NCBI GenBank assembly: GCA_025991245.1
Contig: BQMJ01000020.1
Span: 62,001-126,000 of the forward strand
Source: Galdieria partita
Lineage: Eukaryota; Rhodophyta; Bangiophyceae; Galdieriales; Galdieriaceae
Direction: 5' to 3'
Length of the DNA: 64,000 bases
Each line of letters opens with the position of its first letter. Position 1 is the first letter of the stretch. The notes under the pieces are model-generated. The model saw only the letters and a list, made by a program, of their open reading frames with translations, had not been told where the DNA came from and ran no database searches. This document shows positions 20,429 through 30,336 of the stretch, piece by piece. Both the position numbers and the translations under genes were made by a program.

Positions 20429-22351
20429 ATGAATGCTTTCTTGTATGGTGTCATTGGTCAGACGTATCAACGAAATTCATACACTGTCAGAGGTTCGAAA
20501 AGTTTTGTGAAACCTTTAAAACTATTTAAAGCTAATAATATCACCAATACTCTAATTGCTTGTACTAACGACAATCAACAAGTCAATCCCAATCCAGACC
20601 TTACCTCCTTATTGTCCGCACCAGGCAGTTTACTTTTGCACGACTTGGAAACCATTCACCAGTTAGTAAAAGATATGAAAGAAGAGTCGTTTGAGAATCA
20701 AAAAGAAGATGACGACAGCAAGATCTTCGGAAGGACCTTGACAGAACAAAAGTTTCGGTTTCTGCAGGACCTTTCAGGTGTCATTTGGAATGAGAAAGTC
20801 GCAGAAGCCTTGAAGCATATAAGAGAATTGACTCTGACGCAATTTCCATATGAGGAGGCTTGCATGATGATATCTCCAGAACAAGGAAAGTTCCTAAGCT
20901 TTTTGGTTCGAGCTATAGGAGCACGTCGTTGTTTGGAAATTGGAACTTTTACCGGTTACAGTTCCGTATGTATTGCAGCAGCTATGAGAGAGGATAATGA
21001 ATCGATTCTTTATTGTTTGGAACACAATGAAAGTTATGCCAGGACGGCACAAAGAGAGTGGACAAGTGCAGGTTTACTAGACAAAGTAAGACTAGTGTTG
21101 GGAGATGCCATGACAGCTTTGCAAAACTTGGCCGTTGAGAAGAGAGGCTGGTTTGATTTTATCTTCGTTGATGCGGAAAAAGAAAAATATAGGGAATACT
21201 ATGAAATATCTTTAGCGTTGCTTAGAGTGGGTGGTGTTTTATGTATCGATGATACTTGTTGGAGTGGTAGAGTTGCGGATGAAAAGTATCAGGATTCGGA
21301 AACTTTGGGTATCCGAGACCTACTTGACTTTATGCAACAAGATTCCAGAGTATTTGCTTGTCCAATTCCTATTTTCGATGGAATGGTGGTTGCTCTAAAG
21401 CTTCCCACAACGAGTCATTGCGACAAGTCTCAAATCTTACTTTCTCAGAAGATTATTGATGTCGAAGGAAACATTGCTGTTGGAAAAACTTGTCTTGTTC
21501 AAAGTTTGCTGTCCAGATTGGAAACTCGAGGAATGACTCCCTGTGTATTCGAAGAAGATCCTAATCATGCCTTCCTCGCAGCTTTTTATGATAAGCCTGA
21601 AACTTTTGGGTTTTCATTTCAAATGTATATGTTGAAACTGGCACAGCAAGTAGTGATCAAATCGCAACATTATTTATTTCGGGATTCCAGCAATGTCGCA
21701 CTTATTGATCGTTCGGTATGGGGTAATCGAGTGTTTGCAGAATGTAATTATCATTTGGGTAACTTCAGTCGGGAAGAGTATGAAATCTATGAATCCGTTT
21801 ACAACGAAACTCAGTTTCAACCGGATTATCTTATTTATTTGGATGCTTCTCCAACGGTTTGTTTAGAAAGAGCAAAGAAACGTGGTCGATCAGCTGAACA
21901 AGGATTGCAGCTTTCTTATTTAGAAGCGCTCGACACTTTTCATCTACAACATTTAATTTCTACAATATTCGAAGGTCGAGTGAAAGTGTTGGTTTTCAAT
22001 TGTCATATATTCTGCACAGCTGAACAAATACTTGAGAAAATGAGAGGAGATTCTTATGACTGTAAATTGATATGGAACGACCAGTCAACTGAAAGAAAAG
22101 AGTATCTTTGGTTTCTTCACTTACCTGAGGATTGTTATTACAAAATGGCTAAGGGCATGACTAACGAAGAATGGTTTGATTTGTTATATTCCTGGAATCT
22201 TTTCCAAACTACCGAAATAACGGATATTTGCCTTCCATGGCTCACGAGTCAAGATCAAGTGACCTCTTATCAATATCAAGCGTTTAAGCGACTGGTTTGT
22301 TTTGCTCTCTCAGCAAGTATAACTGTCCAATTCTATAAACACATAAAATGA
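20429..22351 (+). CDS. CCoAOMT-type O-methyltransferase fused to deoxynucleoside kinase
   Basis: One intronless 640-aa frame holds two enzymes. Residues about 115-335 form a cation-dependent class I O-methyltransferase of the caffeoyl-CoA/catechol type, with SAM motif LEIGTFTGYS (near 168), the metal-site segment DFIFVDAEKEKYREYY and DDTCWSG (near 274). Residues about 343-550 form a deoxynucleoside kinase of the dCK/dGK/TK2 type: P-loop EGNIAVGKT, LIDRSVW (the DRS motif near 426) and a lid RAKKRGRSAEQG (near 480). A tail of about 90 residues is unassigned. The N-terminus (about 60 residues, Ser/Asn/Lys-rich) could be a targeting peptide. Both active sites look intact. No stop or splice consensus separates the halves. 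The start is the first ATG of the frame. Confidence 0.85.
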   Translation: MNAFLYGVIGQTYQRNSYTVRGSKSFVKPLKLFKANNITNTLIACTNDNQQVNPNPDLTSLLSAPGSLLLHDLETIHQLVKDMKEESFENQKEDDDSKIFGRTLTEQKFRFLQDLSGVIWNEKVAEALKHIRELTLTQFPYEEACMMISPEQGKFLSFLVRAIGARRCLEIGTFTGYSSVCIAAAMREDNESILYCLEHNESYARTAQREWTSAGLLDKVRLVLGDAMTALQNLAVEKRGWFDFIFVDAEKEKYREYYEISLALLRVGGVLCIDDTCWSGRVADEKYQDSETLGIRDLLDFMQQDSRVFACPIPIFDGMVVALKLPTTSHCDKSQILLSQKIIDVEGNIAVGKTCLVQSLLSRLETRGMTPCVFEEDPNHAFLAAFYDKPETFGFSFQMYMLKLAQQVVIKSQHYLFRDSSNVALIDRSVWGNRVFAECNYHLGNFSREEYEIYESVYNETQFQPDYLIYLDASPTVCLERAKKRGRSAEQGLQLSYLEALDTFHLQHLISTIFEGRVKVLVFNCHIFCTAEQILEKMRGDSYDCKLIWNDQSTERKEYLWFLHLPEDCYYKMAKGMTNEEWFDLLYSWNLFQTTEITDICLPWLTSQDQVTSYQYQAFKRLVCFALSASITVQFYKHIK

Positions 22352-22483
22352 TCTACAAAGTTTTGGCGAGAAACTATTTTTCTGTTTGTGGAGCAACTTC
22401 TCTCAGAAACAAAAAGCGCAATTTATAGAAGAGAGCAATCCCCCCATGAAGACAAATATTAACTAGCAAACGATTCTTAGACT

Positions 22484-22909
22484 CTACTCTTTCAACGGTG
22501 GCGAGAGGAAAATGATGAGGGCGAATATAGTGAGTAACCCAATGATAGGACCGGTATAACCACCAAAGTCCTTCAATACTTGTCTATACCGTTACAACTC
22601 TAGTGAAAATAGTATACTTACGGATTCAGAAGCTGCTATTCGATTCACCACTGGAAATAGTTGCTCGTGAAAGTGTGCTGCCCCTAAAGGCACTGAGTTG
22701 AAGGTCATACTATCCAATCTTGCGTCAATCGAAGCAGACAAAAGCTTGCCAATGTTTCATTCTTACCAAGGGGAGATCGAGCTTCCTCTAGATCTACACC
22801 CACGAAATATTTGTGGAGAATTAGCAAAGAACTTATCCTTTTTATGAGCATTCCTTGTAAGAATGCCTCCTTGAATAGCCAAAGCAGTGGTTGCCACAAA
22901 AGCAAACAT
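22484..22909 (-). CDS. Small one-TM protein, probably plastid membrane
   Basis: Exons on the minus strand are 22909-22767, 22709-22622 and 22570-22484 (introns 57 and 51 nt), giving 105 aa. It has an N-terminal hydrophobic then basic region like a targeting peptide, a soluble middle, and a C-terminal TM helix (GPIIGLLTIFALIIFL) ending in a short SPPLKE tail. That architecture is shared by nuclear-encoded low-mass thylakoid subunits, but I cannot name the family. It is divergent from the PsbM gene with 126 bp between start codons, which would suit shared light-dependent control. Other acceptors are possible; those chosen maintain frame and give typical intron lengths. Confidence 0.5.
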
Positions 22910-23035
22910 GGACACACGAAATCACCACAAACACAACTTCTGTCAGAGCGAGGGCCATTATCTACTTGAATCTGATCGAGATTGAAAACTAGCTATCTAT
23001 TCATCTCGCTTCCTCTGCCCATATCCATTGAAAGA

Positions 23036-23503
23036 ATGCCTCTCCCCCGTTTACAACTTTGCTTCCAAACGACCATGTTGGGTTTTTTGAATAACCATTT
23101 AGTATCCTGTGGATCCCGACTACCTTTACATAAAAACAAGTTTACGGTTAGTAGCTTAGACCTTTGTCCAGTTTTCTTTCTCATATATCCAATAGTCAAG
23201 GAGACATGCTGGTGGAGTGGCCCAAGTCACAAGACCTTGTATGTTGTTGAATATAGTGCCCTTACAAGAAGGTGTGAAACATCTCAACCAAATTGCACCT
23301 ATGTATCTTTCTTCGGAGTCGGTAAGCAGACGACAATGATTCCTTCTGTCGAGATTGATCTATGGTGACTCTGTTAGGGTGGTATGGTTGTACAAGAAGG
23401 CGGTTATTTAGCTGTCTTGCTGGGTGTCTTGTTTCCAGTTGCTTTCCTAATCATTCTTTACATTCAGTCGGAAGCGAGGAACGCAGGGATGAGGGAAGAG
23501 TAG
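23036..23503 (+). CDS. psbM: Nuclear-encoded photosystem II subunit PsbM
   Basis: PsbM is a one-helix subunit at the PSII dimer interface, usually plastid-encoded. Three exons (23036-23146, 23196-23321, 23378-23503; introns 49 and 56 nt) encode 120 aa. The last exon holds the mature-like part: a short N-terminal GGYL, the helix LAVLLGVLFPVAFLIILY and the tail IQSEARNAG, matching PsbM's [26 protein letters not shown] pattern. The first two exons give a long N-terminal extension, basic and Ser/Leu-containing, as expected for import into a plastid and perhaps the thylakoid. The assignment rests on a helix of about 30 residues, so it is good but not certain. Confidence 0.7.
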
Positions 23504-23653
23504 TAGTAGAGAGAGAGAGATGTGTAGTACCATTCGTTCCTATCTATAAAAATGAGGTATATGGCTTTGTGGAAAAGTAGAAAGATCCTTCAATGGTGGG
23601 CCATTGGGATAGATTACACCGATGCTTCCAAGGGGCTATACACTTGAGTCACT

Positions 23654-24286
23654 ATGTTTAGTCTTTTAGATGCCGCTTGGAAACAATTATACAAAGTGCA
23701 GCAACATACCACTATTCTGTTAGGCCCATCAAGTGTTGGAAAGACTACCATACTCGAAAGATTAAAGATCTTGTTTGCTGAAACTGACAACCCAAAGGAA
23801 CTTCCCAAGATTCGTCCAACAGTGGGACTCAACGTAGCCAACTTGAAAGTAGCAAATACATACTTCCTCATATGGGATTTCGGAGGAAAGGAATCATTGA
23901 GACCTATCTGGGAAAAATATGTAAACGATGCAGAAACGGTCATTTATGTGGTAGACTCTTCTTCAGAGGAGACAGTAAAGGAAGCCAAGAAACTGTTAAA
24001 CGAACTGCTTGAACGTACAGATCTCTTGAAAGTTCCTTTTCTAATTTATATAAACAAGCAAGATCTTCCTGGAGCTTTAACACTCTTGGAAGTGGTAGAC
24101 AAACTTGACCTACCTATGGAAGTGGATAGGTTACGCTGGTTTCAAAACTGTTCCGCAGTACAAGGATATGGTGTTAAAGAAGGTTTTGAATGGCTGGAAC
24201 GACACGTGGCTACAAAGCCTCAAACACTATGCAGTGAAAATATGAAAAAGATCGCCAAACCAGAACCCAGCTATCTTAGAGAATAA
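23654..24286 (+). CDS. ARFRP1: ARF-related GTPase ARFRP1/Arl3p
   Basis: ARFRP1 (yeast Arl3p) is a trans-Golgi small GTPase that recruits ARL1 and golgins. The 210-aa product has the P-loop LLGPSSVGKTT, switch I KIRPTVGLNV, switch II WDFGGKESLRPIW, NKQD and CSAVQGYGVKEG. It begins MF without a Gly2 myristoylation site, as in Arl3p, which is instead N-acetylated. Odd feature: the switch II Gln needed for GTP hydrolysis (WD.GGQ in ARF proteins) is Lys here. The gene is intronless. A C-terminal extension of about 20 residues is polar. Confidence 0.85.
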   Translation: MFSLLDAAWKQLYKVQQHTTILLGPSSVGKTTILERLKILFAETDNPKELPKIRPTVGLNVANLKVANTYFLIWDFGGKESLRPIWEKYVNDAETVIYVVDSSSEETVKEAKKLLNELLERTDLLKVPFLIYINKQDLPGALTLLEVVDKLDLPMEVDRLRWFQNCSAVQGYGVKEGFEWLERHVATKPQTLCSENMKKIAKPEPSYLRE

Positions 24287-24818
24287 TAACTTGTGAAAGA
24301 CTTATTTTGTAGAATAGAGCAAGCCAATCTTGGTTCCTGTTGTCACATGCTTGTCTTGCTGTTGACTATAAGTCCAAGATCTTCACTGGTCAAGGAAGAA
24401 TGCACAAGGTCTAATGCACCATTTAGCTGCATATGCATCACAGATATTTAAGAAATGCGGAGAAGTCTGAAGAAAGAAAACTTTAAATTGAGCTTTTTGA
24501 ACCGAAAGAAAAAGATTTTGAATAAAGATAGTTGTCCATTAGCAAGTAAAACTTCAAGAAAATCTAAAAAGTTTTTTGTAGAATTAAAGCGGTTTCAAAT
24601 TATGTCTGAATAATGCATGTTTAAAATAATCAAAAGAAGTATATTAATTTAATCTTGAATTATGAAAATTAAAACAATTTTTTCAAAAAATTAAATTGAG
24701 ATTTTACCAGTTTTCAAATTGAAATCAAAAAGTAAACAAGTAATGTGTTGCTATCTTTAATTCGTTATACTTGAAAGTTAACGTTTCTCCAAAAATTAAC
24801 AAAAGTTTGAAGTTGGAT
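24287..24818. other. A+T-rich convergent intergenic region
   Basis: These 532 bases between the stops of ARFRP1 and deoxyhypusine synthase are markedly richer in A and T than the genes, especially 24480-24810, with many short A and T runs. I found no open frame of note, RNA gene or repeat. It probably holds both 3' UTRs and polyadenylation signals. Confidence 0.7.
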
Positions 24819-26013
24819 TCATGTTTTTGGCCTATCTTTCCACCAATGCTTGGCGAAAGTTTCAGAGACAAGTAATGGAAAGAGTATTGATGCATCTCCG
24901 AACACTTTTACTGGATTTCCTCCATTTTTGATCTTTCCCCATGAAATGGCTTCTTCCGGTGAAGCCCCGCTATCACTTCCGTCGTATTCTTGAGCTGTAT
25001 TCACAAGCACTGAAAAATCCGCACCATTCCTCATCAAATTTGCGTTGAAAGTATGATGTTTGGCAACCCCTCCACCTAGTACTATCATACCGGTTTTCTT
25101 AGCATGAATTGCAATTTTATTCAACTTTCTGATATCAGCAACTAAATCTATTTCGAGTCCAGGTTTTTGATAGGTATGGAAAAAAAGCATATCTCCTATC
25201 GAACCATCGGTCAAAGCTGGACAGAACACTGGTATTTGATTTTTTGCAGCCCAATAATATATAGACGAAGGATCTTGAATCTGCTCTCCGAGTCTTCGGA
25301 TAAAAGATGACGGTGTCCATTTCTTTTCGTTTTGCTGTTCCACCATCTCATCCAGGATAGGCAGCAACCATTCTTCAAAACGACAGTAGTTTTCATTCGG
25401 AACCAACAAGTTTCCAATTCTATTCAACCCTTTCTGTCGCAACTCTGCGCCACTCAAGTTGAAACTGCCCAAAACTGTTGGTGCAAAGCATTTGATGAGA
25501 TCTTCTTCTACTCCACCAGCAGTGGTAACCAGAACATCCACCTAATAGTCGAGCAAAATTTTTGAGAATAAAAAAAGACGTCAACCTTTTCATTCTTACA
25601 TATTTATGTTCTACTAGAAATCGTATGCTTTCTCTAACTCCACAAGAAACCATATTAGAAGTATAACCTAGGAAAATGGTACATTCAGGTTGTTGGGTAT
25701 TCTGATTGCTAACAACCGTCGGTTGGTTACAGTAACGACAGTTCAACTAGGCAAGTTTATGATGAGCGGCAAGTAAGGAAATGGGTAAACGTGTTACCAT
25801 TCTATTGATTTCTTGTGTTGCCAAGGCAAAGTTGGTAGCTTGGAATCCAGTTTGTAAGAATGAGTGGAACAGTTGGTCATACTGAATACCCTGATTAAAG
25901 TCGTAACCTTTGACAGGAATCATATCTTTTTGATCAAGTTGGCAAGAACTTTTCAATACATTTTCGATCACAAAGTGAGGCAGATGATCTTGGTTGTCGT
26001 CCTTTTCTATCAT
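24819..26013 (-). CDS. DHPS: Deoxyhypusine synthase
   Basis: The enzyme transfers an aminobutyl group from spermidine to a lysine of eIF5A, using NAD. Exons on the minus strand are 26013-25798, 25746-25600 and 25541-24819, giving 361 aa (usual about 370). Conserved blocks are [65 protein letters not shown] and the active-site [14 protein letters not shown] followed by WGK, whose Lys is the catalytic residue. All are present. It is divergent from a TIM17-like gene with only 44 bp between ATGs. Confidence 0.95.
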
Positions 26014-26057
26014 CCTCCTCCTCCTTCCCCACCACTACGAAAGAAAAGGAATCGTGG

Positions 26058-26718
26058 ATGGGTATGGAACAGAAACAAGATGACAGCGTGTTGGAAAAGG
26101 ACTGTTTTATGCAAACTTCTAAAGGCATGTTTTATGGTTTAGCTACAGGTGTCACTTATGGTGTTGTATACAATTTTGTTTCCGAGTTTGAGAACGATCT
26201 TCGAGAGAAAGCTTTAGAACGTTATGGCCACTTGGTTGAAAGGTTTAGCAAGCCAGCTGTCCCATTCAACGTGAGAAGAACGCCCTCTTTCATGCATATC
26301 CTTTAATGGCTTTTTCATGGTGGTAGGCTGTTTCTAATCTTGCTCGTTATTCTTTAGTGGGCGCGTCCTCCGGAGCACTCCTTTTAGGAGGCTCTTGTGT
26401 GATGGCACATGTACGAAACAAGGATAGTTTTGTCAATGGATTGGTAGCCAGTGGTTTGGCAGGTATTCCCCTTGCCATCAGTAGTACGTTTCTTTCTGTG
26501 GTACACTCAATGCGTTTTGCGAGTGTCGCTTCTAGGTGGAGTGGTACGCAATGGGTTGTATGCCAGTGGCTTTTTCGCTCTTTGTCATACATTATTATCT
26601 CTTCAAGGAGGTCGATTGGTGGTAAACAATGGGGAAACGGGTAAGATGATACTATTGTATTTCTCTAGTGGATCATTTTTTGTCGTGTTGTTTAGTATTC
26701 AAATATGAACCCAAATAG
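26058..26718 (+). CDS. TIM17/22/23-family protein, possibly NDUFA11-like
   Basis: Exons 26058-26270, 26327-26483, 26536-26640 and 26696-26718 (introns 52-56 nt) give 165 aa. Three or four hydrophobic, Gly/Ala-rich helices fit the family of mitochondrial carrier-translocase channels and complex I subunit B14.7: MFYGLATGVTYGVVYNFV, YSLVGASSGALLLGGSCVMA and LVASGLAGIPLAI followed by GLYASGFFALCHTLL. The length and the single family domain suit NDUFA11 or a generic TIM17-domain protein. I cannot tell which. Confidence 0.65.
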
Positions 26719-26806
26719 GGATTCTTTTATCCAATCACCTCCAAAGCTGACGTCATGTGTATTGTTTTGACAGAACAAGAAGATATAAAGTCTATTCTAT
26801 TGCACC

Positions 26807-29800
26807 TCACTTTAATAGTTTCCAGTGTTCCCATAAATGCGGCATTTGATGGATACATCGTTGTATTTGCCATCTTGTCTCCGCGCGGTGGATGGCTCGT
26901 CGATTCATTTCTTCTCGTTGTTGGATCATTTTTTCAAACCATGGTAACCATTCATCTTGCACCGCGGATTGATGAGTTCGATAAGCAAACGCAAAACACA
27001 AAGCTACGAGTGATATATCTTCTTCGCATGAAGGAGATATTATTTTTTTCAAGATTCGACAAGCACCCAACAATGCCATGGGATTGGCTGCCAATCGATT
27101 GGCTTCCAAATAACATGATAAGACGCTGTCTTGTAGATTATCCTTGACTTTTCTTTCTCTCCACATTCCTAGTAATAGCCATGCGGTATCTTTACAAGGA
27201 TCTCTTCTCAATGCATCCTGTATGAAAGCATAAGCTACATCTTCATCCAAGGGTAACCACAAAGCAGCTAAAAAGAGAGACACGAGTAGATGAGAATACC
27301 GGTGGTTGGCAGGTAATTGGCCAAGTAGTGATAGAGCAAAGAGAATCTCGTCATGTGGATCGTTGGAATGCTGCATTTCCTTTGCCAACAATAAAGAAGA
27401 TGTAAAACTTACAAACAACAACTGCTTAGGACGTAATGCTTGTCTAGATTGTTGGATCAATTGGATAGCTAACCGAGATGGATGAGTCATCGAAGAGCTT
27501 TGAGGGAATAGAATCAAACTGATCAATGCCCAATACATATAGTTGTTGCTATGATGAGGATATCGATGTACCATTCTTCTCCACGTATGAATGACGGACT
27601 GTTCCACTTGCTCATCTATGATTGTTGTTCTATGAGAAGAAGGACGAGGAGATAGTAGGGTATGAAAGTACAATTGGGTAGTTAAAGCCAACCCCAATGG
27701 ATCTATTAAAGCGGCATCCGTCAACCTATTTTGTAAAGAGAAATAAGAAATGGCCTTGTCTAAAGTATTCAATGCTCTTTGATAAAGACCATTGGACCAA
27801 AATTGTGAAACCGCTTGTTTGAAATATACTTTTCCTAAAGTACATTTCCATAAAGCAACATCAACCACATGGGGTTGATCATGGACTATGGATTCCAATT
27901 CTTCTACAGCTTCATCCAATCGATTCAATAAAGACAATAAATGCCCCTTTTTCACTCGATAAACAAGTTGTCGATGATGAATCATTTCCAGCTGTGGTTG
28001 TGAAAAAGGATGCTGTTGACAAGCCTTTTCTAGTGATGATAATCCTCGAACACAACTAGCTAAAGCAGCAGATAATCTTCCATCAGCAGCATAAGCATCA
28101 CATAAACCCAACCAAGCAGTACTTGACATACACTGAGATTGTAAAGTGGACATGGAATCGGATAGTAATGGCTCCAAGTAGATGAATAAATCGGCATCCT
28201 CATCGATTGACTTGCTTTCCTTTCTCATATATCTTAAGCCTGTTTGAAACAAACTCGAGGCAGCGTATGGGGTAGAATGCATCAAAGAATGATTCTTTCC
28301 AAGAGATAATTGCAAACTACCCAATAGAATATAAGGCCAAGCCATCTGACAAGAGGATAAAGTTGTCAATTGTTGTAATAATTGTTGTACCGCATGGAGT
28401 TGTTGAGTCTTGCTATATAAACGAAATAGCCTCCAACTTGCAAACTCATGTTGTGGATGAGATAATAAAAGACATCTTTGATAACATTTGATAGCTCTAT
28501 TCTGATATATCGTGGAAGAAGAGGAATTCAAGGATAGATATTCAAATAAGAATCCCAACAAAGCAAAAGGTAGTTGATAAGAAACATCATTTTGACTTGC
28601 CTCAATCAATCGCCTCTCAGCCCACTCCAACTCTTTTCTCTCATACAAAGAATGAAAAGCTAATAAACACAACGTTCGGCTCTTTTCTCGCCGATCATCC
28701 AAATGCAACGATTTCCGAATGAAATGAAAACATTTCATCCATACATTGTCGTTGGAATGATTACAACTTCCAAGACAAGGCAATGATAAGGCAGCATTCC
28801 AATCTTCTAAAGCTGCTAATGGATCCCTTTCTTGAATCCAACGCTGCTTTCCGACTTCATTCAATTCCAATCGAGAGGCTTCACTGTGCCTTTTCTTCAT
28901 GACTATCCATTCCAGTCTCTTCCAATCTTGTTCAAAGTATGCAAAACGATATTTCTGTAACCACTGCCAATCCTCATCTTGTTCAACTACGAGATGATTG
29001 GCTTTCCAATGATAGTACAATCGAATCCAACGAAATAGATATTCTATATGGCCTAAACTACAGAGACGATATTTTCTCGTCTCTTGTATAAATGAAATGG
29101 CTTCCTTACAACACGAACGAATGGATTCAATCGATACGTTCTCCGAATGATTGAAAATACCAATCAATTCTATCAGAAAATAGATAACATATCCAGCACA
29201 AGTCTTGGGTGATGACTTGGAAGGAATGGACGAAAACCAAGGCATTCGATGCTTCTGTGACTCCAGAAACAAATAAGAATAAGCCATACGATGATGCAAA
29301 GGATCTATTCTTATTGCTCTTTGACAATTCCTTTTGATTGATTCAATCAAAGTTGGATGAAGTGGACGATGCATAAAATCATCCAAATAACATTCCATTG
29401 CTATATCCAAGAAAGAATGTCGAGGATAGTGACGATACAATAACTCCCATTGCTGCATTGTGCGACTTTGCTCTTCTCCTCCACTCTCTTCGGGTTGTGT
29501 AGTATTCATCATCATGATCGAATGTAACACAAGTTGCAATTTCTGCCTATTCACAAACTTTTGCAAGTCTTCATCCGTCCATGGAACAGAGGAATAACTT
29601 TTTCCTAATACTATCACCAATTGATTCAACTCTTCACATAAGCCTCGATAACAACGATCCATAGCCACCTGATTGGCAACGGAGAACAATGAATACCAAG
29701 GACAACGAGCGAATAGTTCACTTGTACATTCTGTAGTTTCCTGACAAACTATTTCTTCCGCCCAATAAAAACAACGAAAAGCCTGCAATAGCTTCTCCAA

Positions 29801-30331
29801 AGCATCCTCTGATGAGCTTCGTGTCGCCAATTGCTTCCATAACAAACCACTTTCATACGCACGTTCTGATTGACGACAACAAACTGCCAACTGAAATAAA
29901 CACTGAGCCTTTTCATATTCCCATTTGTCCCGTTTATCACTCTGATTGTGGCTGGCAAGTAATACATCTAGTGCTTGAACCATTCTTTCCAACTCATTGG
30001 GCTGTTGACTGGAACGATAGGTCTCCAATATACCCCTCCAAGCTAGAGTATTATTAGGTTCCAATTGAATAGCCCTTTCAAAACACTATACATATCAATA
30101 TATATATATATATATATTATTGGTTTATAAACTAAAATAACAACCAACCTCGGCAGCAGCCACTTTGTCGTGAAGTGCATGACAAGCAAACCCCTTAAGA
30201 ACGAGTGCCTGATAAACATCAGGATGAAGTTGAAGATACTGCTCCAATTCATCTTTAGCCTTTTCGTATTCACCACTATCAATAAGCTTTCGTGCTTGTT
30301 TCAACTGTGCCTTGGTTTGTGAGTCGCTCAT
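26807..30331 (-). CDS. SKI3: SKI3/TTC37, TPR scaffold of the SKI complex
   Basis: SKI3 bridges the SKI2 helicase to the cytoplasmic exosome for 3'-5' mRNA decay. Exons on the minus strand are 30331-30149 and 30085-26807, giving 1153 aa. The first exon is a classical TPR pair (QARKLIDSGEYEKAKDELE; then A-L-K-G-F-A spacing). The product is made of TPR-like helices throughout, with CFERAIQLEPNN at the splice junction. The C-terminal segment with the WQIQRCIHQMPHLWEHWK pattern resembles the SKI3 end that contacts SKI2/SKI8. ATG 30331 lies 5 bp after the EFL1 stop on the same strand. The assignment is from TPR organisation and the C-terminus; another long TPR protein cannot be fully excluded. Confidence 0.75.
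30098..30118. repeat. (AT)n run in the SKI3 intron
   Basis: The only intron of SKI3 (30086-30148, 63 nt) holds about 20 bases of alternating AT. As in the MLH3-like gene, the repeat accounts for the extra length over a typical intron of about 50 nt. Confidence 0.9.
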
Positions 30332-30336
30332 CACTT

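Noticed and set aside
22982-23368. Unspliced 128-aa frame over the PsbM exons
   Set aside because: The spliced version in another frame yields a PsbM-like helix with normal intron lengths, while the unspliced frame matches nothing.
23504-23530. GA-rich run after the PsbM stop as a promoter element
   Set aside because: It is only a short purine repeat without a partner motif, more likely simple sequence in the 3' UTR.
24480-24810. Very A+T-rich block considered as a replication origin or organelle insert
   Set aside because: It lies between two convergent genes, has no repeat units, and is explained by two 3' UTRs.
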